53,656 bases of DNA, taken from positions 1-53,656 of the forward strand of contig JAFDEK010000012.1 of assembly GCA_019310385.1 (NCBI GenBank). The letters run 5' to 3'. Under the pieces are notes generated by a model that saw only the letters and a list, made by a program, of their open reading frames with translations, did not search any database and was not told where the DNA came from. Source of the DNA: Deltaproteobacteria bacterium. Its GTDB lineage: Bacteria; Myxococcota_A; UBA9160; UBA4427. Shown here piece by piece: positions 34,622-45,710 of this stretch (the stretch's first letter is position 1; each line of letters starts with the position of its first letter). The position numbers were made by a program, and so were the translations under genes.

Positions 34622-35755
34622 TCAGGTGGTGCGGCGCTCGATGATCTCGGAGACGACGAATCCGCCGTCGGGCTCGGTCCCTCGCTCGTCTTTCTCACCC
34701 TCACGAAGAACGGGTAGGCAGCCGACCATTTCGCGCAGCCTGTGCTCGTCCTCGAGGCCGAGCTTGCCGAAGCCGAGGACCAGGCCGGCGTCGCCGTCGT
34801 CGCGCTCGACCCTGGCACTGACCACGAGGGGCTCGCCGCGGGCGCCCACGTGGATTGCGATTTTGAGGTCGTCGCCCGGAGTCAGGCTCTCGTTGGATTC
34901 GACGCGCATGCCGCCCAGCGCGATGTCGCGGCACAGGAGCACGCGCGTGGCTTCGTCGCCCAGGGCGACCACCCGCTTCGAGTACTCGTGGCGAGAGCTG
35001 GTACGCCGCTCGCTCCCGGAGGGCTCCGGCACGCCTTCGTTGGTGCGGACCGGCGGCGGCGCCGCTCGCTCCAGCTTGGCGGGACCCCGCGAGTAGAGCT
35101 CCATGGTCTTGCGAATGCGCTCTTCGAGCTGGGGCGTGACCTTCTCCAAGCGCATGGCGACGGTGAACTCGCTGCTGTCCTTCATCTTCGCGCTGCTACG
35201 CACTACCTTCGCCCGAAGGCTGAGAGGCTTCCCGTCGGGTGCGGGCCCCACGGTGCTGATCTTCACGCTCGTTCCGGCCGGTAGGGGCTTGCTGCAGATG
35301 AGTCGGCATCCTTGCAGGGAGAGGTCTGCGAGGATCGCGCTGAATCGGCGAAGGAGTCCGGTCCGGCAGTGCACCGGGGCGCCGACGCTCACGCGCGGCC
35401 TGCGCCGCTTTTCGGGTCCCCGATAGAGGCAGTGGAGAAGCAGCAGCCGCAGGGCGGCGGAATGCACCGGCCGCGCCACGACGTAGTCGATGGCGTAGCG
35501 GCGCAGCATGGCGCGCAGGGTGCGCGAGTCGCTGTCCACGATCGCGATGCGGGTCGGCTTGCGGCCATCGGCCTTCACCCGCAGCCCGGTGATCCGCTGC
35601 TGGTTCGCGATGACGAGGTCCCACTCGGTTCGTCGGTCCACGTCGGCAGGGTCGCCGATGCGCTCGACGAAGGGCGTGTCGAGCTGCTGCAGCAGCTCGC
35701 GTACCTGGCCGAGCTCCCCATCGTGGAGCAGGAATGTCATGGGTTTCGAGGACAT
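34622..35755 (-). CDS. Double PilZ-domain protein with receiver-like N-terminus
   Basis: 377 residues from the ATG at 35755 (a TTG at 35764 is in frame). Residues 1-115 resemble a receiver fold without a phosphoacceptor pocket (TEWDLVIANQQ, RIAIVDSDSRTLRAMLRR, YVVARPVHSAALRLLLLH). The first PilZ domain has RRRPRVSVGAPVHC and LADLSLQGCRLI, close to the R-x3-R and D-x-S-x-x-G boxes. The second has ERRTSSRHEY and CRDIALGGMRV, where the D-x-x-x-G-G is preserved. It is likely a c-di-GMP-sensing adaptor. The plan matches the protein at 5525-6178, with one more PilZ copy. Confidence 0.75.
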   Translation of the reverse strand: MSSKPMTFLLHDGELGQVRELLQQLDTPFVERIGDPADVDRRTEWDLVIANQQRITGLRVKADGRKPTRIAIVDSDSRTLRAMLRRYAIDYVVARPVHSAALRLLLLHCLYRGPEKRRRPRVSVGAPVHCRTGLLRRFSAILADLSLQGCRLICSKPLPAGTSVKISTVGPAPDGKPLSLRAKVVRSSAKMKDSSEFTVAMRLEKVTPQLEERIRKTMELYSRGPAKLERAAPPPVRTNEGVPEPSGSERRTSSRHEYSKRVVALGDEATRVLLCRDIALGGMRVESNESLTPGDDLKIAIHVGARGEPLVVSARVERDDGDAGLVLGFGKLGLEDEHRLREMVGCLPVLREGEKDERGTEPDGGFVVSEIIERRTT

Positions 35756-36059
35756 TGAGCCCAAGCGAATTCTCTTCGCTCCTGTGGAGATCTGGTCAGC
35801 GAGACTCGGTCACGAGGTCACCGCAGGGTCAGGATCGGCCGATCGATCCGTCGCCTGAAGGGATTCCCCTGTGCTGTGGAGCGGCCGTGCTGGACCCGCA
35901 CGCGCCCCGTGCGTGCCCAACAAGGCTCCGATCTCCCCGGAGGGGACTCGTTCAGTCGCCGGGGAGCGCGGTGAAGGGCTCTGGATGGCACTCGCCAAGG
36001 GTGTCAGACTATGGAGCTGCGTGCGCTCGATTCGGGTGGTGCTGCGGGGGAGTGGGTCG
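35756..36059. other. 304-bp intergenic region
   Basis: No gene is visible. Presumably holds the promoter of the three-gene unit that starts at 36060 and of the divergent PilZ gene. I could not identify clear promoter boxes; the region is slightly less GC-rich next to the PilZ start. Confidence 0.4.
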
Positions 36060-36359
36060 ATGGCGAAGATAAAGCGAATCGAGCGATCGGCCTGCGCGGG
36101 CCTGTGGATCCTCGGAGCGGTCCTGCTGGTTCCGGGGCTGGCCCTCGCCGCATCCCCTACGCGAGCGGGCGGTGAGCTTTCGCTGGCCTACATCGATCCT
36201 GGAACCGGGAGCTTTCTCGTCCAGGCCCTTGTGGCCGCCGTGGCGGGAGTCGCGGTCACCCTGCGCATGTACTGGTCGAAGATCAGGGGCTTCTTCGGGG
36301 GTGCGACCGCCGCGGCAGAGGGGGAAGACGCCGCCGATGCCTCCCGGGACGATGGCTGA
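36060..36359 (+). CDS. Small membrane protein with YIDPGTGSFL motif
   Basis: 99 residues from the ATG at 36060. A cleavable signal-like helix (GLWILGAVLLVPGLALAA) is followed by AYIDPGTGSFLVQALVAAVA, a helix through GVAVTLRMYW and a basic turn SKIRGFFGG, then an acidic tail. The YIDPGTGS-x-x-x-Q motif is widespread in small proteins next to polysaccharide or methyltransferase genes, but I know of no assigned function. It overlaps the following methyltransferase start by 8 bases, so the two are coupled. Confidence 0.7.
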   Translation: MAKIKRIERSACAGLWILGAVLLVPGLALAASPTRAGGELSLAYIDPGTGSFLVQALVAAVAGVAVTLRMYWSKIRGFFGGATAAAEGEDAADASRDDG

Positions 36360-37806
36360 CGAATTCCACTCCGCCTCCTTTCGCGATCCGAGCGGCTTCG
36401 TCTTTCGGCGCGACGGCGTGATTCACCGACAGGTCAACCGGCGTTACGCGTCTGAGTACGACCAGCTCATGGGCTCGGGGCTCTACGAGAAGCTCGTCGC
36501 CAAGGGGCTGCTCCTGCCCCACGAGGAGCTGCCGGAGCCGCCTTCGCCCTCGCCGGACCACTACCGCACCCTGCTCCCCGAGCAGCTCGAGTTCGTTTCC
36601 TATCCCTACGAGTGGAGCTTCAGCCAGCTCAAGGACGCTGCCCTCCTCACCTTGCGCATCCAACATCTCGCCCTCGCCAGGGGGATGACCCTGCGCGACG
36701 CTTCCGCGTATAACGTGCAGTTCCAGCGCGGCCGCCCCGTCTTCATCGACACCCTGTCCTTCGGCCACTACGAGGAGGGCGAGCCCTGGGTCGGGTACCG
36801 CCAGTTCTGCCAGCACTTTCTCGCTCCTCTGGTTCTCATGTGCCGGCGCGACGTGCGTCTCTCCCAGCTGCTGCGCACGAACATCGACGGCGTTCCCCTC
36901 GACCTGGCAGCTTCCCTGCTGCCGGCCCGCACCTGGTTGAATATCGGTCTGTGGATGCACATCCGGGTCCACTCCCGCTTTCAGCGTCGTTACGAGGGGG
37001 AGGGCGCGGAGGCCCAGAGCGCGCCCACCCGGCGCAAGCTCTCCAAATCCGCTCTCGGGAACATGATTACTTCCCTGCAAGGCACCGTGGGAAAGCTCGA
37101 TTGGCATCCCGCTGGCACCGAGTGGGCCGAATATTACGAAGGTGACAGCTACGAGGTCGGCTCCCTGGAGCACAAGAAGTCCCTGGTGTCCAAGTTCCTC
37201 ACCGCCGTATCGCCCGAGGAGGTCTGGGATCTCGGTGCCAATACCGGGGTATACAGCCGGATTGCCAGCGAGCAGGGCGCTCGAGTCGTTTCCTTCGACG
37301 TCGATCCGGCCTGCGTGGAGCGAAGCTATCGCGAGGTGCGCGAGAAGAAGCAAGAGCGGGTCCTGCCGCTGCTCCTCGACCTGGTGAATCCTTCGCCGGG
37401 CATCGGCTGGGCGAACCAGGAGCGCGAGACGATCACGGAGCGCCGCGGGGCGGACGCGGTGCTGGCTCTTGCGCTCGTCCACCACATCGCGATCTCGAAC
37501 AACGTTCCGCTCCCCCACATCTCCGAGTTCCTCGCGACGCTGACGGAGAACCTGGTTATCGAGTTCGTGCCCAAGAGCGACGTCAAGGTGCAGACCCTGC
37601 TCGCGACTCGGGAGGATGTCTTTCCCCACTACACGCAGGAAGGCTTCGAGGCCGCTTTCTCGCCGCGATGGCACATCGAGGAGGCTGCGCAGATCGAAGA
37701 CTCGGAGCGCACCCTCTACCTGCTGCGCAGGCGCCCCGCTTCCCGAGCGCCCAGCGAGGCGGCCGATCCGCCCTCGCCAGGCGCGATTCGCACGGATCGC
37801 GACTGA
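36352..37806 (+). CDS. SAM-dependent methyltransferase (NoeA-like, two-part)
   Basis: 484 residues from the ATG at 36352. The N-terminal 250 residues (FRDPSGFVFRRDGVIHRQVN; SYPYEWSFSQLKDAALLTLR; DASAYNVQFQRGRPVFIDTL; YRQFCQHFLAPLVLM) form a conserved block with a kinase-like look (D-A-S-A-Y-N and F-I-D-T). The C-terminal part is a Rossmann methyltransferase: EEVWDLGANTGVYSRIASEQ, VVSFDVDPACVERSY and LALALVHHIAISNN. I recall this arrangement from proteins annotated as nodulation NoeA-related, linked to surface glycan modification. Lies between the small membrane protein and arfB in one transcription unit. Confidence 0.75.
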   Translation: MADEFHSASFRDPSGFVFRRDGVIHRQVNRRYASEYDQLMGSGLYEKLVAKGLLLPHEELPEPPSPSPDHYRTLLPEQLEFVSYPYEWSFSQLKDAALLTLRIQHLALARGMTLRDASAYNVQFQRGRPVFIDTLSFGHYEEGEPWVGYRQFCQHFLAPLVLMCRRDVRLSQLLRTNIDGVPLDLAASLLPARTWLNIGLWMHIRVHSRFQRRYEGEGAEAQSAPTRRKLSKSALGNMITSLQGTVGKLDWHPAGTEWAEYYEGDSYEVGSLEHKKSLVSKFLTAVSPEEVWDLGANTGVYSRIASEQGARVVSFDVDPACVERSYREVREKKQERVLPLLLDLVNPSPGIGWANQERETITERRGADAVLALALVHHIAISNNVPLPHISEFLATLTENLVIEFVPKSDVKVQTLLATREDVFPHYTQEGFEAAFSPRWHIEEAAQIEDSERTLYLLRRRPASRAPSEAADPPSPGAIRTDRD

Positions 37807-37808
37807 TC

Positions 37809-38243
37809 ATGCCGGGTGAGGACCTCGAAGTCTGCACCGGGCTGGTGATTCCCGCCGCGGAGCTCTTCGAGTCTGCCAGCCGAGCGGGCGGGCCTGGGGG
37901 GCAGCACGTCAACAAGAGCAACACCCGAGTCAGCCTGCGCTGGAGCGTGACTGCGAGTCCCTCCCTTACCCCGCAGCAGCGCGAGCGCCTGCTGGAGCAG
38001 CTCCGCGGGCGGCTCACCCGGGAAGGGGAAATCGTGGTGAACTCCGGGGCCGCCCGCAGTCGGGCCCGCAACCGCGAGGCCGCTCGAGGGCAGCTCGCAC
38101 AGCTGGTTGCCTCGGCGCTGGCGGAGCTCGCGAGCCGCACGCCCACCCGTCCCACGCGCTCATCCCAGAATCGCAGGTTGGACGAGAAGACCCAGCGCTC
38201 GCGACTCAAGCGGCAACGTGCGCAGCGCGACGACGACCAGTGA
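37809..38243 (+). CDS. arfB: Alternative ribosome-rescue factor B (peptidyl-tRNA hydrolase)
   Basis: 144 residues from the ATG at 37809, two bases after the methyltransferase stop. The class-I release-factor core is intact: SASRAGGPGGQHVNKSNTRV with the catalytic GGQ. There are no codon-recognition domains, and a basic C-terminal tail (NRRLDEKTQRSRLKRQRAQR) inserts into the mRNA channel of stalled ribosomes. These are the ArfB/YaeJ hallmarks. It releases nascent chains on non-stop complexes. Third gene of a tightly packed unit. Confidence 0.92.
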   Translation: MPGEDLEVCTGLVIPAAELFESASRAGGPGGQHVNKSNTRVSLRWSVTASPSLTPQQRERLLEQLRGRLTREGEIVVNSGAARSRARNREAARGQLAQLVASALAELASRTPTRPTRSSQNRRLDEKTQRSRLKRQRAQRDDDQ

Positions 38244-38615
38244 AAAACAATTCGAATAGGGCAGGCACTTTTTCTTTCAGGCCGCGAAAGAATCGAGCTC
38301 GAAGGGTTGCGCGAACGCGCCTGCCGGAGTACCTGAAATAGGGGAATGTGGACCCGGGAATCAGGTACTGGGCATCGGGAGATGCTGGCACCGCCTCGAC
38401 ATGGCAGCGAGATGCCAGCGAGATGCCAGCGAGGTGCCAGCGGATTTGGATTTTGCGTGTTCGAGTCGTGTGGTCGCGGGAGTGAAGTCGGGCGCCCCAG
38501 GGTCCATTACTGGTTCGTGAACCGAGTGCGACTGCGGGCAGTGCCTTTCGTGCGAGTGGCTGCACGACGGGAAGCTCGCGTGGTTGTAGCTCACTGAAGC
38601 ACTATCGAGGAAGGC
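38244..38615. repeat. 372-bp gap with an 11-bp tandem repeat
   Basis: No convincing gene; an 83-codon frame at 38346-38597 has poor codon use. 38403-38441 holds nearly four copies of GCCAGCGAGAT (the first reads GGCAGCGAGAT, the third GCCAGCGAGGT, the last is cut). GAGGAAGG at 38607-38614 is the ribosome site of the next gene. GGGCAGGCACTTTTTC near 38262 resembles tags found in dispersed bacterial repeats, but one copy proves nothing. Confidence 0.6.
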
Positions 38616-38849
38616 ATGGCGGCGAAGAAGAAAAAGAAGAAGAAGGGTACGTGGGGCGGGCGCCGGCCGGGCGCCGGTCGACCGAAGGGCTCGGGCAAGG
38701 GACCGTCGCCCGATTCGCGACGGAATCGTGTCGCGGTGATGTTCACCGACACCGAGCTCAAGACTCTCCGCGGTCTTGCGCGGAAGCAGGGCGTGCCCGT
38801 TGCAACGGCCGCCTATCGGCTCGTCTCGAGGCCCCTGAGCCGAAGCTGA
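38616..38849 (+). CDS. Small lysine-rich AT-hook-like protein
   Basis: 77 residues from the ATG at 38616, with GAGGAAGG just upstream. It begins MAAKKKKKKKGTWGGRRPGA, continuing GRPKGSGKG: a run of seven lysines followed by a G-R-x-x-G-A-G-R-P-K-G-S AT-hook-like segment. The remaining 45 residues (RNRVAVMFTDTELKTLRGLA, then RKQGVPVATAAYRLV) look like a ribbon-helix-helix fold with its strand and two helices. I infer DNA binding, either as a regulator or as a minor nucleoid protein. A GGRRPGAGRPKGS-type N-terminus is common on small DNA-associated proteins. Confidence 0.65.
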   Translation: MAAKKKKKKKGTWGGRRPGAGRPKGSGKGPSPDSRRNRVAVMFTDTELKTLRGLARKQGVPVATAAYRLVSRPLSRS

Positions 38850-38981
38850 GCCGAAGCTGAGGTGCAGGCCATCGACCTCCCCCGTCTGCGTGCCGGGGGC
38901 TGATCCTGGCGGCGACCGCGTGCCCATACGTGCGCGGTCGCCGCAAGTGTCCTGGCTCCGTCGCGGTTTGTGAGATGGCCT

Positions 38982-39719
38982 CTAGAGTCTGAGCTTTGCG
39001 TCGTCGAGGACGACGCGAAGCTCCACCCTCCTCCATTGCTCCCTGCAGGCCCGGGTTTCGGTCGGACAGTCTGCTGGCGGACGTGAGTCGGCGACGCCCG
39101 AAACCACCGCGAGGGACTGCAGATCCTCGCGGTCTCGATCGGAGAGGGTGCCCTCGCTACTCAGGAAGAAGGCCACGCTGAGGGCGCGCTGCTGGGAGGT
39201 GACCAGGTTGGTCCGATAAGGATCGCGTTGGGCTTCGAAGTCCGAGTGACCGCGGATTTCGATGGCCTCCAGGCTGTCCCAGATCTGCGGTCGGCGACGC
39301 AGAAGGGCAAACAGGGTTCCCACTCCACTGCGCAGCCGATCTTTGCCCTCCTCGAGCAGCGCAGGGCCGCTGCGTTCGAAGAAGTCCCGCTCGGAGAGAA
39401 TCAGGGACGCCCGGTTGCAATCCAACGCGATCCCCTGGGTGAGCAGCGCCGGCTCCTTGCACAGCTCGCCGAGGAATACGGACCACTCCGCGAGTAGCGA
39501 GGGCTTCTGGGCGGTGTCGATTTCGCTGGCCGGCCTGGCGCGCTCGCTCGCTGGAGCGGGCACGGGAGTCAGGTGCTCGCCGCGAGGCAGTGCGGCAGCG
39601 ACGATCCCCATGGCGAGCAGCGCCAGCGCGACCATCGCAGCGCTGGCCCAGTACTCGCCAGCGAAGGTCGATTCCCTGTCCCTTCGCGCTCTTCGTGAGC
39701 GGGACACAGGTGCCTTCAC
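38982..39719 (-). CDS. ZorB/MotB-like OmpA-domain membrane protein
   Basis: 245 residues. The start is a GTG at 39719, overlapping the stop of the upstream ZorA-like gene by four bases (GTGA). A basic N-terminus precedes one membrane helix (EYWASAAMVALALLAMGIV, residues 22-40), then a periplasmic linker and an OmpA-like peptidoglycan-binding domain: SLEAIEIRGHSDFEAQRDP, LVTSQQRALSVAFFL and RRVELRVVL. This is the ZorB layout and length. The ion-carrying aspartate that MotB and ZorB place early in the helix is missing: the helix reads A-S-A-A-M-V, and the nearest acid is Glu22 at its edge. Probably assembles with the ZorA-like subunit. Confidence 0.8.
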   Translation of the reverse strand: MKAPVSRSRRARRDRESTFAGEYWASAAMVALALLAMGIVAAALPRGEHLTPVPAPASERARPASEIDTAQKPSLLAEWSVFLGELCKEPALLTQGIALDCNRASLILSERDFFERSGPALLEEGKDRLRSGVGTLFALLRRRPQIWDSLEAIEIRGHSDFEAQRDPYRTNLVTSQQRALSVAFFLSSEGTLSDRDREDLQSLAVVSGVADSRPPADCPTETRACREQWRRVELRVVLDDAKLRL

Positions 39720-42127
39720 CTGACCGGGTCGGGTTTGCGGCCCGCGTGATCGCGGGTTTCGCCGGCAGCGGGATCCTCATCCGGGTCGCTGTCGCTCTCG
39801 GCCGTCGAGCGCGGTGCACTCAGCAGACTGGCGAGACCCGAAGTGCCCCTGCTCTGGTCGTCGTGGGGCTGGGGCGCCGGTGCGCCCGCCGTCGAGGCTC
39901 CACTCGAGGCCTCGTTCGCGACGTCGGACCCGGAGAGACGGTCGAGGCTCGCTCCGAGCGCGGTATCGCCCTCTTTGGGCGGAGCAAAGACCGACTCGCG
40001 TTCCGCCTGCCCGTCGCTGTCGGGCGCGGGGGGGCTCGGGGGCTCGGGGGTCGCGGACCGACGCCGATACTTCCGGGATCGCCGCCGAGTCTTGGCGACG
40101 GGTGCGGGCGCTTCGGCGATCTCCTCGGGTGCTGCCGCGCCGGGCGAAGCCGGTGGCGGAGAGTCCGTATTCGGCGTCGCGGCGTCGTGCGCGAGAGGCC
40201 ACTCTGCGATCGGCATCGTGGACTCGTTCGCCGGCGCCGGAGGGTCGGCTGGGGGCGCGGGGCCCAGCTTTGCGAAATCGCTATGCGTACGATCGATGCG
40301 GGCGCTCAGCTGCGAGCTGGCCGTGAGGAAGCGGCGTCCCTCCTCCTGCATCGAGGACCGCAGCGCCTCGACGCTCTTGTCGATGGTGCGCAGCTGGCTC
40401 GAGAAGTCGACCAGGGCGCGGGTGATGGCGCCGGAGCGGTCGTCGAGCTGCGCGACTGTGCCGCGAACGGGCTTGATGGCCTGGATGAGCCATTCGCCCA
40501 GCCCGACCATGTCGTTGCGCGTGCGCTCGAGAGCGGCATGCATCTCGCGGGTCGTACCCTCGGCCGCCCGAATGGGCAGCGCGATCCGATCGATGGTTTC
40601 GTTGCTCTCCAGCAGTGTCTCGCGCAGGCGCCCGACGCTGCTCTCGAGAGCGTCGTCGACGTTGCGCAGCGCCTGGCTGAGCTCGTTGCCCAGCGTCTGG
40701 CTCAGGTGACGGAGCGTCCCGCGAATCTCGGTCAGCCCCATTTCGACGAATTCGCGCTGCTCCGCCATGGTGCTCGCGGTGTGCTCGACGGAGCTGCGCA
40801 CCGAATCGACGTTGCGGGCGGTCAGATCCTGGGTCTGATTGATGCGCTCCGTCGCCGACTCGATGGCATCGCCGGTGGCACGCAAGCGCTCGACGACCGG
40901 CTCGAAGGAGTTCGCGCTGCGGTCCATGCTCTGGGAGGCCCCGAGCACCGTCTGGGCCGCCTCGGCGAGGGAGCGGGTCACCTGCTGCTGGGCTTCGGAG
41001 TTCTGGGTCATGCGCTTGAAGGCGAGCTCGAGGCCGCCGGTGACCTCTCCCTGGTGGCTCACTGCCAGCTCGAGCGCCCGGTGGAGACCGCCGAGGTGCT
41101 CCTCGACGCCGCGCCGGATGCTGGTCGACATCTCCTCCACGACCTGGGCGAGAGCCAGGCGCTGCTTCTTGGAGACAAGGTTCGCGGCCCTGGCGGTGGA
41201 GGTCTCGATGCGGCCGAGGCCGGTGTCGAGACTGCTGCCGAGCTCCCGTGTCGTGGTCGCGAGCTCCATGCGCAGGCGGTCGAAACCCTCAGCCTGGAAG
41301 CGGGCAAAACGGGTCGCGAGCTCACCCTGGCTCACCGAGCCGTAGAGGCGCTCGACCAGGGAATCGAGCTCTTCCGCTCCGGCGTCGAAGCGGCCCACCA
41401 GGACACGGCCGCCCAGGGCAGCGAGCAGCGAGAAGATCAGTCCCCAGAGCGAGCTGCGCAGCGCGAGCCCAACGCTGCGGACGAGGCTCGCGATTCGTTC
41501 AGGCTCGGCTCCTCGCTGCGCAGCAGGCCGCGACGCCTGCTGCGGCTTCGCGTCGGACGCCGGCTCGGAAACGAGGGGTGTGGGGAGCAAGGGAGGCCCG
41601 TTCGCGGGCTCGGCGTTCGGCCGGACGACGGCCACCGCGGTCTCGGATGGGACGAGATCCTGCAGTGCGAGGGTGAGTCCCACGAAGGTCCCGAGAATAC
41701 CCAGGGCGAGGAAGAGCCCGGGGAGGACGGTCAGGAGGCTGCCAAGAGCACCGGTGGGCAGCAGGGGCCGGTCATCGAGCAGCTCGGCGAAGCGGAACGC
41801 CGCCAGGTCCTTGGTGCCCGACACCAGGGAGCCTTCCCGGCGCCGCAGGAAGTCAGTCCACAGCTCCCGCAGCGGCGAAGCCTCGAAGGCGCTTCGCATG
41901 GCTTCTCGCCGGCTCTCGAGGGTGGCATCTTTGTCGCGTAGGACCCGCCGCAGCCGGTACCGGAGAAGCGAAGTGCGGCCGAGTCGCAGCAGCAGGGGGA
42001 GAAACACGAGCAGGAGGAGGGCGGCCGCGATGGTCACGACGAGGGAGATCACAACCTGGGAAATGGGGTCGTTTACCCACAGCGATTTAGCCCCGAGGGA
42101 CAGCACCGTGTCGAGCAGCGGGTCCAA
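39716..42127 (-). CDS. ZorA/MotA-like membrane channel subunit with long cytoplasmic coiled-coil tail
   Basis: 803 residues. TM1 at about 22-50 (VVISLVVTIAAALLLLVFLP). TM2 at 127-157 contains PGLFLALGILGTFVGLTLAL, the MotA/TolQ/ExbB core also found in ZorA. A 55-residue Pro/Ala-rich loop follows, then TM3 at 216-245 (VRSVGLALRSSLWGLIFSLL). Residues 250-600 are a long helical tail with DUF-like heptads (QQQVTRSLAEAAQTVLGASQ; AEQREFVEMGLTEIRGTLRH), and the last 180 are low complexity with Arg clusters. In Zorya systems this tail hangs into the cytoplasm and signals phage attack. Upstream of the ZorB-like gene. No zorC, zorD or zorE is next to it. Confidence 0.8.
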   Translation of the reverse strand: MDPLLDTVLSLGAKSLWVNDPISQVVISLVVTIAAALLLLVFLPLLLRLGRTSLLRYRLRRVLRDKDATLESRREAMRSAFEASPLRELWTDFLRRREGSLVSGTKDLAAFRFAELLDDRPLLPTGALGSLLTVLPGLFLALGILGTFVGLTLALQDLVPSETAVAVVRPNAEPANGPPLLPTPLVSEPASDAKPQQASRPAAQRGAEPERIASLVRSVGLALRSSLWGLIFSLLAALGGRVLVGRFDAGAEELDSLVERLYGSVSQGELATRFARFQAEGFDRLRMELATTTRELGSSLDTGLGRIETSTARAANLVSKKQRLALAQVVEEMSTSIRRGVEEHLGGLHRALELAVSHQGEVTGGLELAFKRMTQNSEAQQQVTRSLAEAAQTVLGASQSMDRSANSFEPVVERLRATGDAIESATERINQTQDLTARNVDSVRSSVEHTASTMAEQREFVEMGLTEIRGTLRHLSQTLGNELSQALRNVDDALESSVGRLRETLLESNETIDRIALPIRAAEGTTREMHAALERTRNDMVGLGEWLIQAIKPVRGTVAQLDDRSGAITRALVDFSSQLRTIDKSVEALRSSMQEEGRRFLTASSQLSARIDRTHSDFAKLGPAPPADPPAPANESTMPIAEWPLAHDAATPNTDSPPPASPGAAAPEEIAEAPAPVAKTRRRSRKYRRRSATPEPPSPPAPDSDGQAERESVFAPPKEGDTALGASLDRLSGSDVANEASSGASTAGAPAPQPHDDQSRGTSGLASLLSAPRSTAESDSDPDEDPAAGETRDHAGRKPDPVR

Positions 42128-42401
42128 GAGCTCTCCTCTCTTCGCGTCTCTCTTGTCGTCTGTCTTCTCGGGAAAACGGGCAGGTATTCTACCAATTTCT
42201 GGGGACAGAGCGGGAAAGCAGTGGTAAGATGGTGACCCCAGGGGGAACGACTCTCCTGCCCAAATCGACGTGGGTGCTGCGACAATCCGAGAGTAAGACT
42301 AAACTCGTGGCCCCCCCGGTGGTGCGCCCGACGCCCCGTGCGAAAGCTGCGGCTCGAGATTTGCGCGCCTCGATATCTCTTTTTGCGATGAGGTAGTTCG
42401 T

Positions 42402-42635
42402 ATGGCGAGAAAGAACCGGACAGGTGTGTTGAAGCGCCTGCGCGAAGTCAAGAAGGCGGAGAAGGCGGCAATGAAGCGCGAGGAGCATCGCGTTCGCCGA
42501 GAGACCGAGGCCGCCGGCGGCACCCGCGTGCGCGACGAAGAGAAGGTCGAGCCCCAGGTCGCGACCGCGGACGATCTCGCGGGCTACGGCTTCCCGGTCG
42601 ACTCCGACGAGGAAGAAGAAGCGGATCGCTCCTGA
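42402..42635 (+). CDS. Small highly charged hypothetical protein
   Basis: 77 residues from the ATG at 42402. The N-terminal 35 residues are a basic helix (MARKNRTGVLKRLREVKKAE, then KAAMKREEHRVRRE); the C-terminal 25 are acidic (DDLAGYGFPVDSDEEEEADR). High third-position G/C and an isolated position support a real gene. Basic-then-acidic small proteins of this type occur across deltaproteobacteria-like genomes without known function; nucleic-acid or ribosome association is only a guess. Confidence 0.6.
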   Translation: MARKNRTGVLKRLREVKKAEKAAMKREEHRVRRETEAAGGTRVRDEEKVEPQVATADDLAGYGFPVDSDEEEEADRS

Positions 42636-42797
42636 ACCGCCCGGGCCCCGCGCATGCCGCGAGCGGCCCACCCCACCCCGCCCTGCCAGCTCCACGATCC
42701 GACACCGCGTAATCCAAGCTAGGAGCGTGGCCCGAGACAGCGTCTTGGGTCACGTGACGACGCGGAAGCCCTGGCCGCTCCGCGGCCAACGCGCGAG

Positions 42798-45710
<2,913 letters not shown>

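Noticed and set aside
32194..34818. 874-codon open frame antisense to the flavoprotein gene
   Set aside because: High G+C makes long antisense frames common; it lies opposite a gene with clear FAD motifs and has no recognisable domain.
38346..38597. 83-codon frame in the gap before the AT-hook-like gene
   Set aside because: Poor third-position G/C, overlaps the 11-bp tandem repeat, no ribosome site.
38982..42127. A complete Zorya anti-phage system
   Set aside because: Only ZorA-like and ZorB-like subunits are present; nothing resembling zorC, zorD (helicase) or zorE (HNH) occurs within several kb on either side.
42180..42230. Possible mobile-element tag (CCAATTTCTGGGGACAG)
   Set aside because: It resembles tags of REP/RAYT-type repeats, but a single short match without a partner arm does not support an element.
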